From an uncultured Lentisphaeraceae bacterium (GTDB lineage Bacteria; Verrucomicrobiota; Kiritimatiellia; RFP12; DVOR01): a stretch of DNA of 10,164 bases. The notes under the pieces were generated by a model. The model was not told where the DNA came from. It saw nothing but the letters and a program-made list of their open reading frames with translations, and ran no database searches. Within the stretch, counting starts at the first letter, position 1. The number at the start of each line of letters is the position of its first letter. Below are positions 1 through 6,641 of this stretch, one piece after another. Both the position numbers and the translations under genes were made by a program. The stretch is taken from the NCBI GenBank assembly GCA_946056345.1, contig CAMGJH010000013.1:1-10164 (forward strand), written 5' to 3'.

Positions 1-1788
1 CTCCTTGACGCCGGCGACTTCCTTCTTCCAGCCCTCGACATCGACGGTGAGGAGCTCGTGAAGGGTCTCGGGGGTGGTCTCGCAGCCAGCCAGGTCGATG
101 GCATCATCGGTGGGCATAATGCCGATCGGGGTGACCTTGGTCTTGGCCTTGCCCTCGATGGCTTCGCAGACCCACTTGAGGACGCGGGAGTTGTCGCCGA
201 AGCCCGGCCACATGAAGTGGCCATCGGCATCCTTGCGGAACCAGTTCACGAAGAAGACCTTCGGGAGCTTGTCGGCGGCGACCTTCTTGCCCATCTCGAG
301 CCAGTGACCGAAGTAGTCAGCCATATTGTAGCCGCAGAAGGGTAGCATCGCGAAGGGATCGCGGCGGACCTGGCCAATCTGGTCGGAGATGACGGCGGCG
401 GTAACTTCGGAACCGGCGGCAGAGCCCATATAGACGCCGTGGGCCCAGTCGGTGGCCATATTGACCAGCGGGATGGTGGAGGGGCGGCGGCCACCGAAGA
501 GGATGGCATCAACCGGCACGCCTTCGGGGGCTTCCCACTCCTTGGCAATCACGGGGCACTGCTCGGCAGGCGCGGTGAAGCGGGAGTTGGGGTGAGCTGC
601 CTTGATGAACTCGCCGGTGCCATCGGGAGAAGCGACCATCTTGTTGGGCTTTTCCTTGGAGGCGTAGCAGTCATTGCCCTTCCAGTCGATGCCGTGGGCC
701 GGGGCGGGGACGCCCATATCTTCCCACCACACATCGCCATCGTCGGTGAGGACCACATTGGTGAAGATGGTGTTCTTCTCGCAGGCGTGCAGGGCGTTGG
801 GGTTGGAGACCTTGGAGGTGCCGGGGGCCACGCCGAAGAAGCCGTTTTCGGGGTTGATGGCGTGGAGCTTGCCGGTGGTCTTGTCCACGTGGATCCAGGC
901 GATGTCGTCACCGCAGGTCTCGACCTTCCAGCCGGGGAGGGTGGGCAGCATCATCGCGAGATTGGTCTTGCCGCAGGCCGACGGGAAGGCGGCAGTCACG
1001 AAGTAGCTCTTGTTCTCGGGGCTGGTGAGCTTGAGGATGAGCATATGCTCGGCCATCCAGCCTTCCTTGCGGGCGAGGACCGAAGCGATGCGCAGCGCGA
1101 AGCACTTCTTGCCGAGGAGGGCGTTGCCGCCGTAACCCGAGCCGAAGGACCAGATGGCCTCTTCGCCGGGGTCGGTGAACTGGGTGATGTACTTCTTCTC
1201 CATCGGGGCGCAGGGCCAAGCGACATCCTGCTGACCGGGCTCGAGGGGAGCGCCGACGGAGTGGTAGCACTTGATGTACTCGGCGCCCTTGTTGATGAGG
1301 TCGAGCGCGGCATCACCCATACGGGTCATAATGCGCATATTGCAGACCACGTAAGGCGAGTCGGTCAGCTCAACGCCGAGCTTAGAGAGAGGCGAGCCGA
1401 TGGGGCCCATCGAGAAGGGAATCACGTAGAGGGTGCGGCCCTTCATACAGCCCTTGTAGAGCTCCCACATAATCTTCTTCATCTCGGTGGGGTCCATCCA
1501 GTTGTTGGTCGGGCCCGCATCCTTCTGATCCTTGCAGCAGATGTAGGTGCGCTTCTCCACGCGGGCAACGTCCGACTCGTGAGAACGGACCAGGTAGCAG
1601 CCCGGGCGCTTCTTCTCGTCGAGCTTAATCCAAGCGCCGCGAGCGACTTCCGCCGCCGCAAGGGCATCATACTCGGCCTGCGAACCATCGCAGACGACAA
1701 TCTTTTCGGGGGTGGCGTGATCGGCGAATTCCTTGACCCAAGCCTTCAACTCAGGATTGGTGATCTTTTCAAGGCAGCAGCAGCTCAT
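1..1788 (-). CDS. pckG: Phosphoenolpyruvate carboxykinase (GTP), 3' end cut off by the window
   Basis: Cytoplasmic enzyme that interconverts oxaloacetate + GTP with phosphoenolpyruvate + GDP + CO2, for gluconeogenesis or, in many anaerobes, PEP carboxylation. The frame is open for 596 codons to the window edge. Landmarks of the GTP family are all seen: YGGNALLGKK (219-228, PEP/oxaloacetate and Mn site), His248 in the AEHML context, the P-loop FPSACGKTN (268-276) with its reactive Cys, GDDIAW (293-298, metal-binding Asp), then further on FGGRRP and NWFRKDADGHFMWPGFGDNSR, the GTP-binding Phe region. The ATP-type signature is absent. GTP-type enzymes are usually about 590-625 residues, so probably only the last 10-30 are missing. 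The start ATG has AAGGAA (complement of 1794-1799) seven bases upstream. The N-terminus MSCCCLEK carries three consecutive cysteines, which I do not recall as a family trait. The gene has its own promoter-like upstream region. Confidence 0.97.
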   Translation of the reverse strand, partial: MSCCCLEKITNPELKAWVKEFADHATPEKIVVCDGSQAEYDALAAAEVARGAWIKLDEKKRPGCYLVRSHESDVARVEKRTYICCKDQKDAGPTNNWMDPTEMKKIMWELYKGCMKGRTLYVIPFSMGPIGSPLSKLGVELTDSPYVVCNMRIMTRMGDAALDLINKGAEYIKCYHSVGAPLEPGQQDVAWPCAPMEKKYITQFTDPGEEAIWSFGSGYGGNALLGKKCFALRIASVLARKEGWMAEHMLILKLTSPENKSYFVTAAFPSACGKTNLAMMLPTLPGWKVETCGDDIAWIHVDKTTGKLHAINPENGFFGVAPGTSKVSNPNALHACEKNTIFTNVVLTDDGDVWWEDMGVPAPAHGIDWKGNDCYASKEKPNKMVASPDGTGEFIKAAHPNSRFTAPAEQCPVIAKEWEAPEGVPVDAILFGGRRPSTIPLVNMATDWAHGVYMGSAAGSEVTAAVISDQIGQVRRDPFAMLPFCGYNMADYFGHWLEMGKKVAADKLPKVFFVNWFRKDADGHFMWPGFGDNSRVLKWVCEAIEGKAKTKVTPIGIMPTDDAIDLAGCETTPETLHELLTVDVEGWKKEVAGVKE

Positions 1789-1875
1789 GGTTGTTCCTTC
1801 ACTGTCTAGGGTTTGACCGATACCGGCTTGGCCGCGCACCCGCGCTTCCGCCGACCTCGGCTGAAAACACTGCGT

Positions 1876-1905
1876 ATTGTAGCGCACTCTGCCTCCCGGG
1901 CGCAA
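1876..1905 (-). promoter_or_regulatory. Putative sigma70-type promoter of pckG
   Basis: Read on the minus strand, TTGCGC (1900-1905) and TACAAT (1876-1881) are separated by 18 bp. The -10 box matches consensus at 5 of 6 positions, the -35 at only its TTG. The predicted transcript would start near 1869, giving a leader of about 80 nt before the pckG ATG. The promoter of the TPR gene (10037-10065) uses the same TTGCGC word as its -35, which supports the call. It is inferred from sequence only. Confidence 0.5.
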
Positions 1906-1918
1906 GCAAAAAGTTGGG

Positions 1919-1945
1919 TTGAACCGTCTATGAACCGTCTACAAT
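1919..1945 (+). promoter_or_regulatory. Weak candidate promoter for the plus-strand small ORF
   Basis: TTGAAC (1919-1924) and TACAAT (1940-1945) could serve as -35 and -10 boxes reading rightwards. The 15-bp spacing is shorter than the preferred 17. A start near 1952 would give a leader of about 36 nt before the ATG at 1988. The element overlaps the 11-bp tandem repeat and is back to back with the pckG promoter. Confidence 0.25.
1920..1941. repeat. Perfect tandem 11-bp repeat, operator-like
   Basis: TGAACCGTCTA occurs twice head to tail with no mismatch (1920-1930 and 1931-1941). An 11-bp period is close to one helical turn, so two bound protein units would sit on the same DNA face. It lies 15 bp upstream of the pckG -35 box, centred about 60 bp before the predicted start, a typical activator position. 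It also overlaps the candidate plus-strand promoter, so it could serve both directions. The regulator is unknown. Confidence 0.5.
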
Positions 1946-1987
1946 GTAATTGCGCAGTCGTAAGAAAGAAAAGTCGGAGGAAGAAGA

Positions 1988-2077
1988 ATGGCAAGACAGT
2001 GGATGAAGAGAAGCAGGAGGATGCGCCCTGGCGCGCTTGTATATAAGGCATACGCGCGCGCACGCGCGAGGCGATAA
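1988..2077 (+). CDS. Possible 29-residue arginine-rich peptide
   Basis: I do not recognise this ORF. It starts with ATG preceded by GGAGG (1976-1980) at a spacing of 7 nt, as good as any ribosome binding site in the window, and ends at TAA (2075-2077). The predicted peptide begins MARQWMKRSRRMRPGALVYK and ends in alternating Ala-Arg. It has 9 Arg, 2 Lys and no acidic residue, so it is extremely basic and could bind RNA or DNA. It does not resemble the small ribosomal protein bTHX or bL34 as I remember them. The Ala-Arg tail is encoded by an alternating CG tract and could be a by-product of simple sequence. It would be divergent from pckG, sharing its control region. The ribosome binding site is the main support. 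A chance ORF in a purine-rich leader is a real alternative. Confidence 0.35.
   Translation: MARQWMKRSRRMRPGALVYKAYARARARR
2048..2068. other. Alternating purine-pyrimidine tract (Z-DNA-prone)
   Basis: Twenty-one bases alternate strictly purine-pyrimidine, mostly CG steps, broken only by CATA at the left and one CA step. Such tracts can adopt left-handed DNA under negative supercoiling. It lies inside the 3' part of the possible small basic ORF and encodes its Ala-Arg tail. Confidence 0.6.
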
Positions 2078-2119
2078 GCGGTGTGCCGTGGTCTGCTCCG
2101 CCAGGTCCCCCGGCCCGGG

Positions 2120-2257
2120 ATCAAAACGAACTAGGCCCGGGTCGAGGGTCAACCCGGGCCTACCTCGAGGCCAACCCGGGCCTACCTCGAGGCCAACCCG
2201 GGCCTACCTCGAGGCCAACCCGGGGCGGATAAAAATGTAAAAGGCCCGGGGCGAACT
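2120..2257. repeat. Intergenic GC-rich modular repeat cluster, copy 1
   Basis: Three exact 22-bp units are seen at 2151-2172, 2173-2194 and 2195-2216, each carrying the palindromes CCCGGG and CCTCGAGG, with the start of a fourth unit at 2217. Before them stands TCAAAACGAA followed by GGCCCGGGTCGAGGGT. After them come CGGGGCGGATAAAAATGTAA and GGCCCGGGGCGA. The same modules recur at 6291-6463 in the same orientation. A 22-bp period is not a multiple of three, and no credible coding frame crosses it. Each unit can fold as a short hairpin GGCCT/AGGCC with the loop ACCTCG. Confidence 0.9.
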
Positions 2258-2279
2258 ATTACATGCACCACTTATTGGA

Positions 2280-2298
2280 ATTAAGAGGGCCTCTTAAT
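2280..2298. terminator. Perfect inverted repeat downstream of the protease gene
   Basis: ATTAAGAGGGCCTCTTAAT has 9-bp perfect arms around one central base. As RNA it would form an 8-bp stem with a 3-nt loop. It lies about 75 bp past the protease stop codon, where a terminator is expected. A second pair, TTCCCC/GGGGAA (2301-2306 and 2321-2326), sits between it and the stop. No good U-run follows on the minus strand, so intrinsic termination is doubtful, and it could equally be a protein-binding site or an mRNA 3'-end stabiliser. Confidence 0.35.
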
Positions 2299-2371
2299 CA
2301 TTCCCCTAGCCCCAAGCGAAGGGGAAAGCGCGCGGCTACCAGGGCCCGTCCAAAGAAGCTGTTTCAATGGA

Positions 2372-5300
2372 TCATTCGCTCGCCTCCTCACTAAATACCG
2401 AGACGAAGAAGAAACCGCTGGTGCCGGTTTCGGCGAGCGGCAGGCGGAAGTAGCGTCGACCCTCGGCGGCACTGCGCCCTTCGGTCTGGCCGGTGGCATC
2501 GGTGACCTCGACCGCGCCGGCTTGCGTGGTGGCGCGCGCGTTCATTGCGCCCCGGGCGTTCAGGGCAAACTGCGCGGCCTCGCCAAAGGCGGCCTCGCGC
2601 CCACCGCTCTCCACCACCACGCCCACGACCACATAAGGCTCATCCGCCACCGTCACGAAGGCGAGGGTCGAGACCCGGAAATCGTAGTCTAGCGTCATCA
2701 CGCCCGCGGCCGGGTCCGCCTCGAAGTTCAACCCCTTGAAACAGCGCATCAGGCTGTTGACCTCCGCGACCGACGGCTCCTCCGCCGGGCCCTGACCGCG
2801 GCGGAAGCGGACCCCAAAGTCGGCCGTAAAACCGGCCTCGCGCGCCGCCTCGGTCAACGCCTCGCGCACCTCGGGGTGAAAAGCACCGCTATCGCCCGTC
2901 GGCGGGCGGGGCTGCGGATCGACCGCGCTGGCAACCCCCTTGGCGTGACCGTAGGCGTAGACCGGCGTGGTGCGGAAGACGAGTTTCTCCCCACCCAGAA
3001 CGGGGCAAATGCCGTAGCGTGGCGAACGGAAGGCGGTCAGCGCCATCGCCTCCAGGCGGCTGGACGCGATGGCAGGATCGGTGACGTAGACCGTCTTTAC
3101 CTGCCATTCGGTGCCCTCCCCCACCGCGACCAACTCGCAGGCCACGCCCCAAATCGTCAGGCTCGCGTCCCCAGGGAGCGAGGCCATCACCGGCCCGTGC
3201 GCCAAGGCTTCGAGCAGATACTTTGAGAAGCTGCGGCGCACCCCCTCCGCGTCCGAGCCGAGTTCGGTGTAGCTCAGGGCGGTTTCGCCGCAATAGACCT
3301 GCAAGTCGGCCACCACATCAGCCATCACGCTGTTGCGCAAGAGGCCGCGGGTGAGGGGCGAATCGACCTTGGGCGTGGACCAATCGGTGCCGAGTGAGGT
3401 GTAGGTGCCATCGAGCAGCCACTTGAAGGTCGGCGCGTCCTTGCCGCCCTGGCTCCCGAGCTCCCACTGTGTGGCCAGGGCATCCGCCACGGCCGAGGCG
3501 TAGCCCAAGGAGCTCTGCGCGCCAAGGTTCACATAGTCTGCCTCATCCCCGGTCGAGACCACGCTCCCGCCCTGGGCGCGGAAGTTCTCAATCCACCACG
3601 TCAAGGCGTTAGCCGCCGAGAGGGCCCAGGAGAAGTCGGCCGCCATCGCGCGCGGCTGCTTATTGTCCACCCAGCCGCGCCAGGTGCCGCTCTCGGCCTC
3701 ATAGGTGAGCCCAGGGGCAAAGCGGAGCTTGTGCGTGGCATCCTGCGCCACCTCGGTGGGCCGCCGCGCACTGGCATCTCCGCCCAGGATGGGCTCAGAG
3801 ATTGGCCCGCCGGCCTCCCCGCTTCCGGCGAAGGCCACCACCACCTCGCGGAAGGCGGCCGAGCCGTTGCCGTCCTTGGCCCACAGACTCAGCACCAGGC
3901 TCGTCCCAGCCAAGTTCGCGGTGCCGGCGGGCAGGTGCTTGCCTGGGTCGAGGGTCAGCATGTAGAGGCCATCACGCTCGCGCTCGAGGGCAATCTCCTC
4001 GGGCGCAACGAAGTTCGGCACGCTGCACCGCGCCTGCACCACCTGGGCCCCGGCCGAGAGCTCCACCCGCAGACGCGAGACCCCGTTCTGCGGCACGGTC
4101 AGGACCAAATCCTCCGTCAGCTCCGCCCCGCTCGCGCGCGTCACAGCCTTAAACTCAGGCTCCGAACTCCCCAGCTGAAGGCGCGTGGCCACGGCATCGG
4201 CCTCCGCCTCCAAGGTGCCGCCATCCGCAAAAACCGGCGTCACGCGCCAGATGTAAACCTCCCCCAAGGCGGGCGAGACAATCTCCGGCATGTAGCTCCG
4301 CGCCTCGGCCGGCACCTCCGCGCTACCTTCGAGGGTTGAACAGAGGCGCACCTCGCTCGCCTCCCACTGCGAGAGGAGCCAGCCGCCATCGTCGAAGACC
4401 CCGCCCCCGGCGTTGTCAAAGGCGCTCTGATGGCGCTCCTGCAGGCGGAAACGGCAGGGCATTCCGGCGAAGTCGGCCAGCGAGAGGGTGTAGGCCTTGG
4501 CCGAGCCCTCGCTCGTGGGGCTGATGTCGGCTTCCTGTAGCGTTTGCCAAGGACCGTTCCCGGCGCGGATCTGCACATCCAGGCGCATCCCCTGGGTGTA
4601 GTTCGCGCGCAGGGTAAAGGCCAGACGCGAACTCGCGCTCGGCACCACCACCTGCGGCCAGGTGTAGGTCTTGGGCAAGGAGTCCTTGATGGCCCCAATC
4701 TTTAGGGCGCGCCCTGCCGTCTCTTCAACCAACGTAAAGACCTTGCCGGCGCGGCCATCGACCGGGTTCTGCGCGTCCAGCCCCGGATGACGGTCCTGCA
4801 GCCGGGTGAAGTCGTCGCGCCAAGTGGTCGCCTCCTCGCCGCGGGTGGAGAAGGCCTCAATGGTGAAGCCGCTCACCGCCTCGCGCCAAAAGTCGGGGAA
4901 GGACCAAGTCACCTCCGGCAATGCGGCCGAGACGGTCGGGGCTGGGTCGGTCTGCGCTTGACGCAAGGGGCGAAAACCGAGGTAGTAGTAGTTGATGCTA
5001 CTGGCGAAGGAGGCCAGGTTGACCCAGCCGTTGTCGTAGCCGCTCCAGCCGTAGTTCGTGTGGACCTGCACGGTCGAGCCAGTGGCATCGAAGCCATCGA
5101 TAACGATCGCGTGCGCGCCCTGGCTCACCTCGATGCAGGTGCCCAAGAGTTCACCGCGCAGCAGCGCGTTGCCAACATCCGCCTTCAGCCGCTCCACCGC
5201 CTCGGTGTCCGTGGCGCGATTGTGCTGCACCAGCCGTTCGTAGCCATACCACGGCGTGCGCCCCTCGCAGAAGAGGAGGTTCATATCCGCCGCCGAACTC

Positions 5301-6097
5301 ATCACGCCGGAGGCGTTCTTCCCGTACTTCATCTCCCCCACTATGCCGCAGAGGATCATCAGCTGCGCCACGGCGTGCTTCTCGCGCTCGGTCGTGCCGC
5401 CATCGGGGCGCATCGCCTCCCACGGCAGGCGACCATAGTGCTCAAAGCGCGCCTGCCAACTATCGAAGAGCGCACTGGGGAAGGAGACCGAAAGCCGCTG
5501 TTCAAGCAGATCATCCACCCGCGCCGGCCAGCGGTAGTAGGCCATCATCTGCGCGGCGGCCGTGGCCACGCAGCCGGTCGCGCCGCTATCGTTGCTCTTA
5601 TCCACCGGCGTGTAGCGATTGTAGGGGCCATTCTGATCCCAGGTCGTCTCCAAGAAGGGACCCAACGTCTGCTCGCGCGCCGCCGGGTCGAGCGTCGACG
5701 TTTCCGCACTCGCCAGGCGATTGACAGCCTTCAGCCGCGCCGGCACAACCGCCTCCGCCCCCGCCGCGTGGCGCACCAACCCCTCCAACACCGACCGCGC
5801 GGGCGACCCCTCCGGCGGTAGCGCCCACGGCACCGTGCCATAACCCTCTAAGGTCGGCGAAACCTCGCTCCCCGAAAGCAAGAGATAGCCCGCGTCATCG
5901 GCCAGACGCACCACCCACAGCGCGCCAATCGCCTCGGCCTCGGCCACCTTGTGCCCGCCGAAGGCCATCTTCAACGCCGGTTCCTGTTCAATCATCCGCG
6001 CGGCCAAACGCTCAGCCGCGCCCGCCGTCATCGCGGCGCGCAACGCCCCGGCCGTCACCACGACCGCCATCCATCCAATCATCCAACGCAGGTTCAT
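2372..6097 (-). CDS. Secreted C10 (streptopain-like) cysteine protease with a degenerate IdeS-like second domain
   Basis: Exported 1241-residue protein. Residues 1-27 look like a signal peptide. Residues 28-120 match the SpeB-type propeptide (GYLLLSGSEVSPTLEGYG, 70-87). The C10 catalytic domain spans about 145-378: nucleophile Cys176 in TGCVATAAAQMMAYY, His329 in GAHAIVIDGF, and Asn348 with NYGWSG. These key residues are intact, so proteolysis is expected. Residues 391-620 are beta-rich with a possible Fn3-like end; 620-760 is another beta region. Residues 795-1045 resemble IdeS (C66): GWVD, Lys813, SWALSAANALTWW, LTIWGV and VYVTD align with the family, but the Cys position is Ser823 and the His position is Ala978. 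The C-terminus (1130-1241) is beta-rich, without LPXTG or a membrane anchor. Streptopain itself is about 400 residues, so this is far longer. The ATG has AGGAGG (complement of 6105-6110) 7 nt upstream. The gene stands alone between two repeat clusters. Substrate and partner are unknown. Confidence 0.9.
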   Translation of the reverse strand: MNLRWMIGWMAVVVTAGALRAAMTAGAAERLAARMIEQEPALKMAFGGHKVAEAEAIGALWVVRLADDAGYLLLSGSEVSPTLEGYGTVPWALPPEGSPARSVLEGLVRHAAGAEAVVPARLKAVNRLASAETSTLDPAAREQTLGPFLETTWDQNGPYNRYTPVDKSNDSGATGCVATAAAQMMAYYRWPARVDDLLEQRLSVSFPSALFDSWQARFEHYGRLPWEAMRPDGGTTEREKHAVAQLMILCGIVGEMKYGKNASGVMSSAADMNLLFCEGRTPWYGYERLVQHNRATDTEAVERLKADVGNALLRGELLGTCIEVSQGAHAIVIDGFDATGSTVQVHTNYGWSGYDNGWVNLASFASSINYYYLGFRPLRQAQTDPAPTVSAALPEVTWSFPDFWREAVSGFTIEAFSTRGEEATTWRDDFTRLQDRHPGLDAQNPVDGRAGKVFTLVEETAGRALKIGAIKDSLPKTYTWPQVVVPSASSRLAFTLRANYTQGMRLDVQIRAGNGPWQTLQEADISPTSEGSAKAYTLSLADFAGMPCRFRLQERHQSAFDNAGGGVFDDGGWLLSQWEASEVRLCSTLEGSAEVPAEARSYMPEIVSPALGEVYIWRVTPVFADGGTLEAEADAVATRLQLGSSEPEFKAVTRASGAELTEDLVLTVPQNGVSRLRVELSAGAQVVQARCSVPNFVAPEEIALERERDGLYMLTLDPGKHLPAGTANLAGTSLVLSLWAKDGNGSAAFREVVVAFAGSGEAGGPISEPILGGDASARRPTEVAQDATHKLRFAPGLTYEAESGTWRGWVDNKQPRAMAADFSWALSAANALTWWIENFRAQGGSVVSTGDEADYVNLGAQSSLGYASAVADALATQWELGSQGGKDAPTFKWLLDGTYTSLGTDWSTPKVDSPLTRGLLRNSVMADVVADLQVYCGETALSYTELGSDAEGVRRSFSKYLLEALAHGPVMASLPGDASLTIWGVACELVAVGEGTEWQVKTVYVTDPAIASSRLEAMALTAFRSPRYGICPVLGGEKLVFRTTPVYAYGHAKGVASAVDPQPRPPTGDSGAFHPEVREALTEAAREAGFTADFGVRFRRGQGPAEEPSVAEVNSLMRCFKGLNFEADPAAGVMTLDYDFRVSTLAFVTVADEPYVVVGVVVESGGREAAFGEAAQFALNARGAMNARATTQAGAVEVTDATGQTEGRSAAEGRRYFRLPLAETGTSGFFFVSVFSEEASE

Positions 6098-6157
6098 CGG
6101 CGAGCCTCCTGACTTCCTCGGGGGTTCAGCGGTGGACTTCCGCCATTTGCTTCCTTA

Positions 6158-6187
6158 CTTGTAGCATATCCCCGCCCCGCGCGTCAA
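6158..6187 (-). promoter_or_regulatory. Putative promoter of the secreted protease gene
   Basis: On the minus strand TTGACG (6182-6187, 5 of 6 to consensus) and TACAAG (6158-6163, 4 of 6) are 18 bp apart. The leader to the ATG at 6097 would be about 55 nt and contains the strong AGGAGG ribosome binding site. The -10 context GCTACAA also occurs at pckG. Confidence 0.45.
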
Positions 6188-6258
6188 CCCCCTGTTGCGC
6201 CTACCCGAGGCCGGGGGTGGCAAAACGCTCCGCGAGCGAGCTCACGGGCACGCCGAGG

Positions 6259-6280
6259 GGTGCCGCCTTTGGCGGGCACC
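6259..6280. other. Strong hairpin upstream of the protease promoter
   Basis: GGTGCCGCC, loop TTT, then GGCGGGCACC forms a 9-bp GC-rich stem with a single bulged base. Neither side has a U-run, so it is not a clear intrinsic terminator. It lies between the protease promoter and the second repeat cluster. The block at 6181-6290 otherwise shows no gene. Confidence 0.5.
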
Positions 6281-6290
6281 TGACACACCC

Positions 6291-6463
6291 TCAAAACGAA
6301 CCCGGCCCGGGTCGAGGGTGAACTAGGCCCGGGTCCAAGGTCAACCCGGGGCGGACAAAAATGTAAAACGGCCGGGCCCAAAACGAACCCGGGCCTACCT
6401 CAAGGCGAACCCGGGCCTACCTCAAGGCGAACCCGGGGCGGATGCAAAATCCACCCGGGGCGA
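6291..6463. repeat. Intergenic GC-rich modular repeat cluster, copy 2
   Basis: Same family and orientation as 2120-2257. It opens with the identical TCAAAACGAA, contains GGCCCGGGTCGAGGGT (6305-6320), GGCCCGGGTCCAAGGT, two 22-bp units at 6386-6407 and 6408-6429, and two CCCGGGGCGGA modules, one followed by CAAAAATGTAAAA. It ends in CCCGGGGCGA like the other copy. Its 22-bp units differ from copy 1 by CTCAAGGCG in place of CTCGAGGCC, uniformly in both units, which suggests local homogenisation. Modules are in a different order from copy 1. Confidence 0.9.
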
Positions 6464-6609
6464 GTGTGTTATGATAGGCGGCGGAGAGAAGAAGGAATCA
6501 GACAATGGAAGAGGTGATTATTCGGCCTTCGAGGCCACCTTCCCACCGCGCGAAAAGCTCCGCTTGCCCGGGCAACTCTTCTGATTGCGAAAGCGCACAC
6601 AAAACAAAC
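6464..6609 (+). other. Gene-less stretch with a possible short plus-strand transcript
   Basis: A TATGAT box (6470-6475) lies just right of the repeat cluster, with no convincing -35. AGAAGGA (6490-6496) precedes an ATG at 6505 at a usable distance, and the hairpin at 6610-6641 followed by TTTCTT could end a rightward transcript. The reading frame from 6505 runs into the antisense of leuCD and looks non-coding. A second frame (ATG 6471 to TGA 6584, 37 codons, ending in FPPREKLRLPGQLF) has no ribosome binding site. A small RNA or a tiny gene is possible, but nothing here is firm. Confidence 0.2.
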
Positions 6610-6641
6610 GCCCTCCGGCCGACGAATGCGGGCAGGAGGGC
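6601..6641 (-). terminator. Rho-independent terminator of the TPR-leuCD operon
   Basis: Read on the minus strand, GCCCTCC (6635-6641) pairs perfectly with GGAGGGC (6610-6616), with an inner GCC/GGC pairing possible, and GTTTGTTTT (6601-6609) follows directly. It begins 29 bp after the leuCD stop codon. In the rightward direction the same stem is followed by TTTCTT, so it may stop transcription both ways. A separate perfect palindrome TGCCGGCCGGCA (6649-6660) stands between it and the stop. Confidence 0.8.

Noticed and set aside
439-1809. A 456-codon plus-strand open frame opposite pckG
   Set aside because: The minus strand here encodes PEPCK with all catalytic motifs. The open antisense frame follows from high GC at third codon positions.
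2151-2224. The tandem 22-bp units as a CRISPR array
   Set aside because: The units abut directly with no unique spacers, and no cas gene is present.
2037-2240. A plus-strand open frame through the 22-bp repeats
   Set aside because: The repeat period is not a multiple of three and the product is only a translation of repeat DNA. There is no ribosome binding site.
4787-5821. A 344-codon plus-strand open frame opposite the protease gene
   Set aside because: The minus strand encodes the C10 catalytic domain. The antisense translation has no domain-like features.
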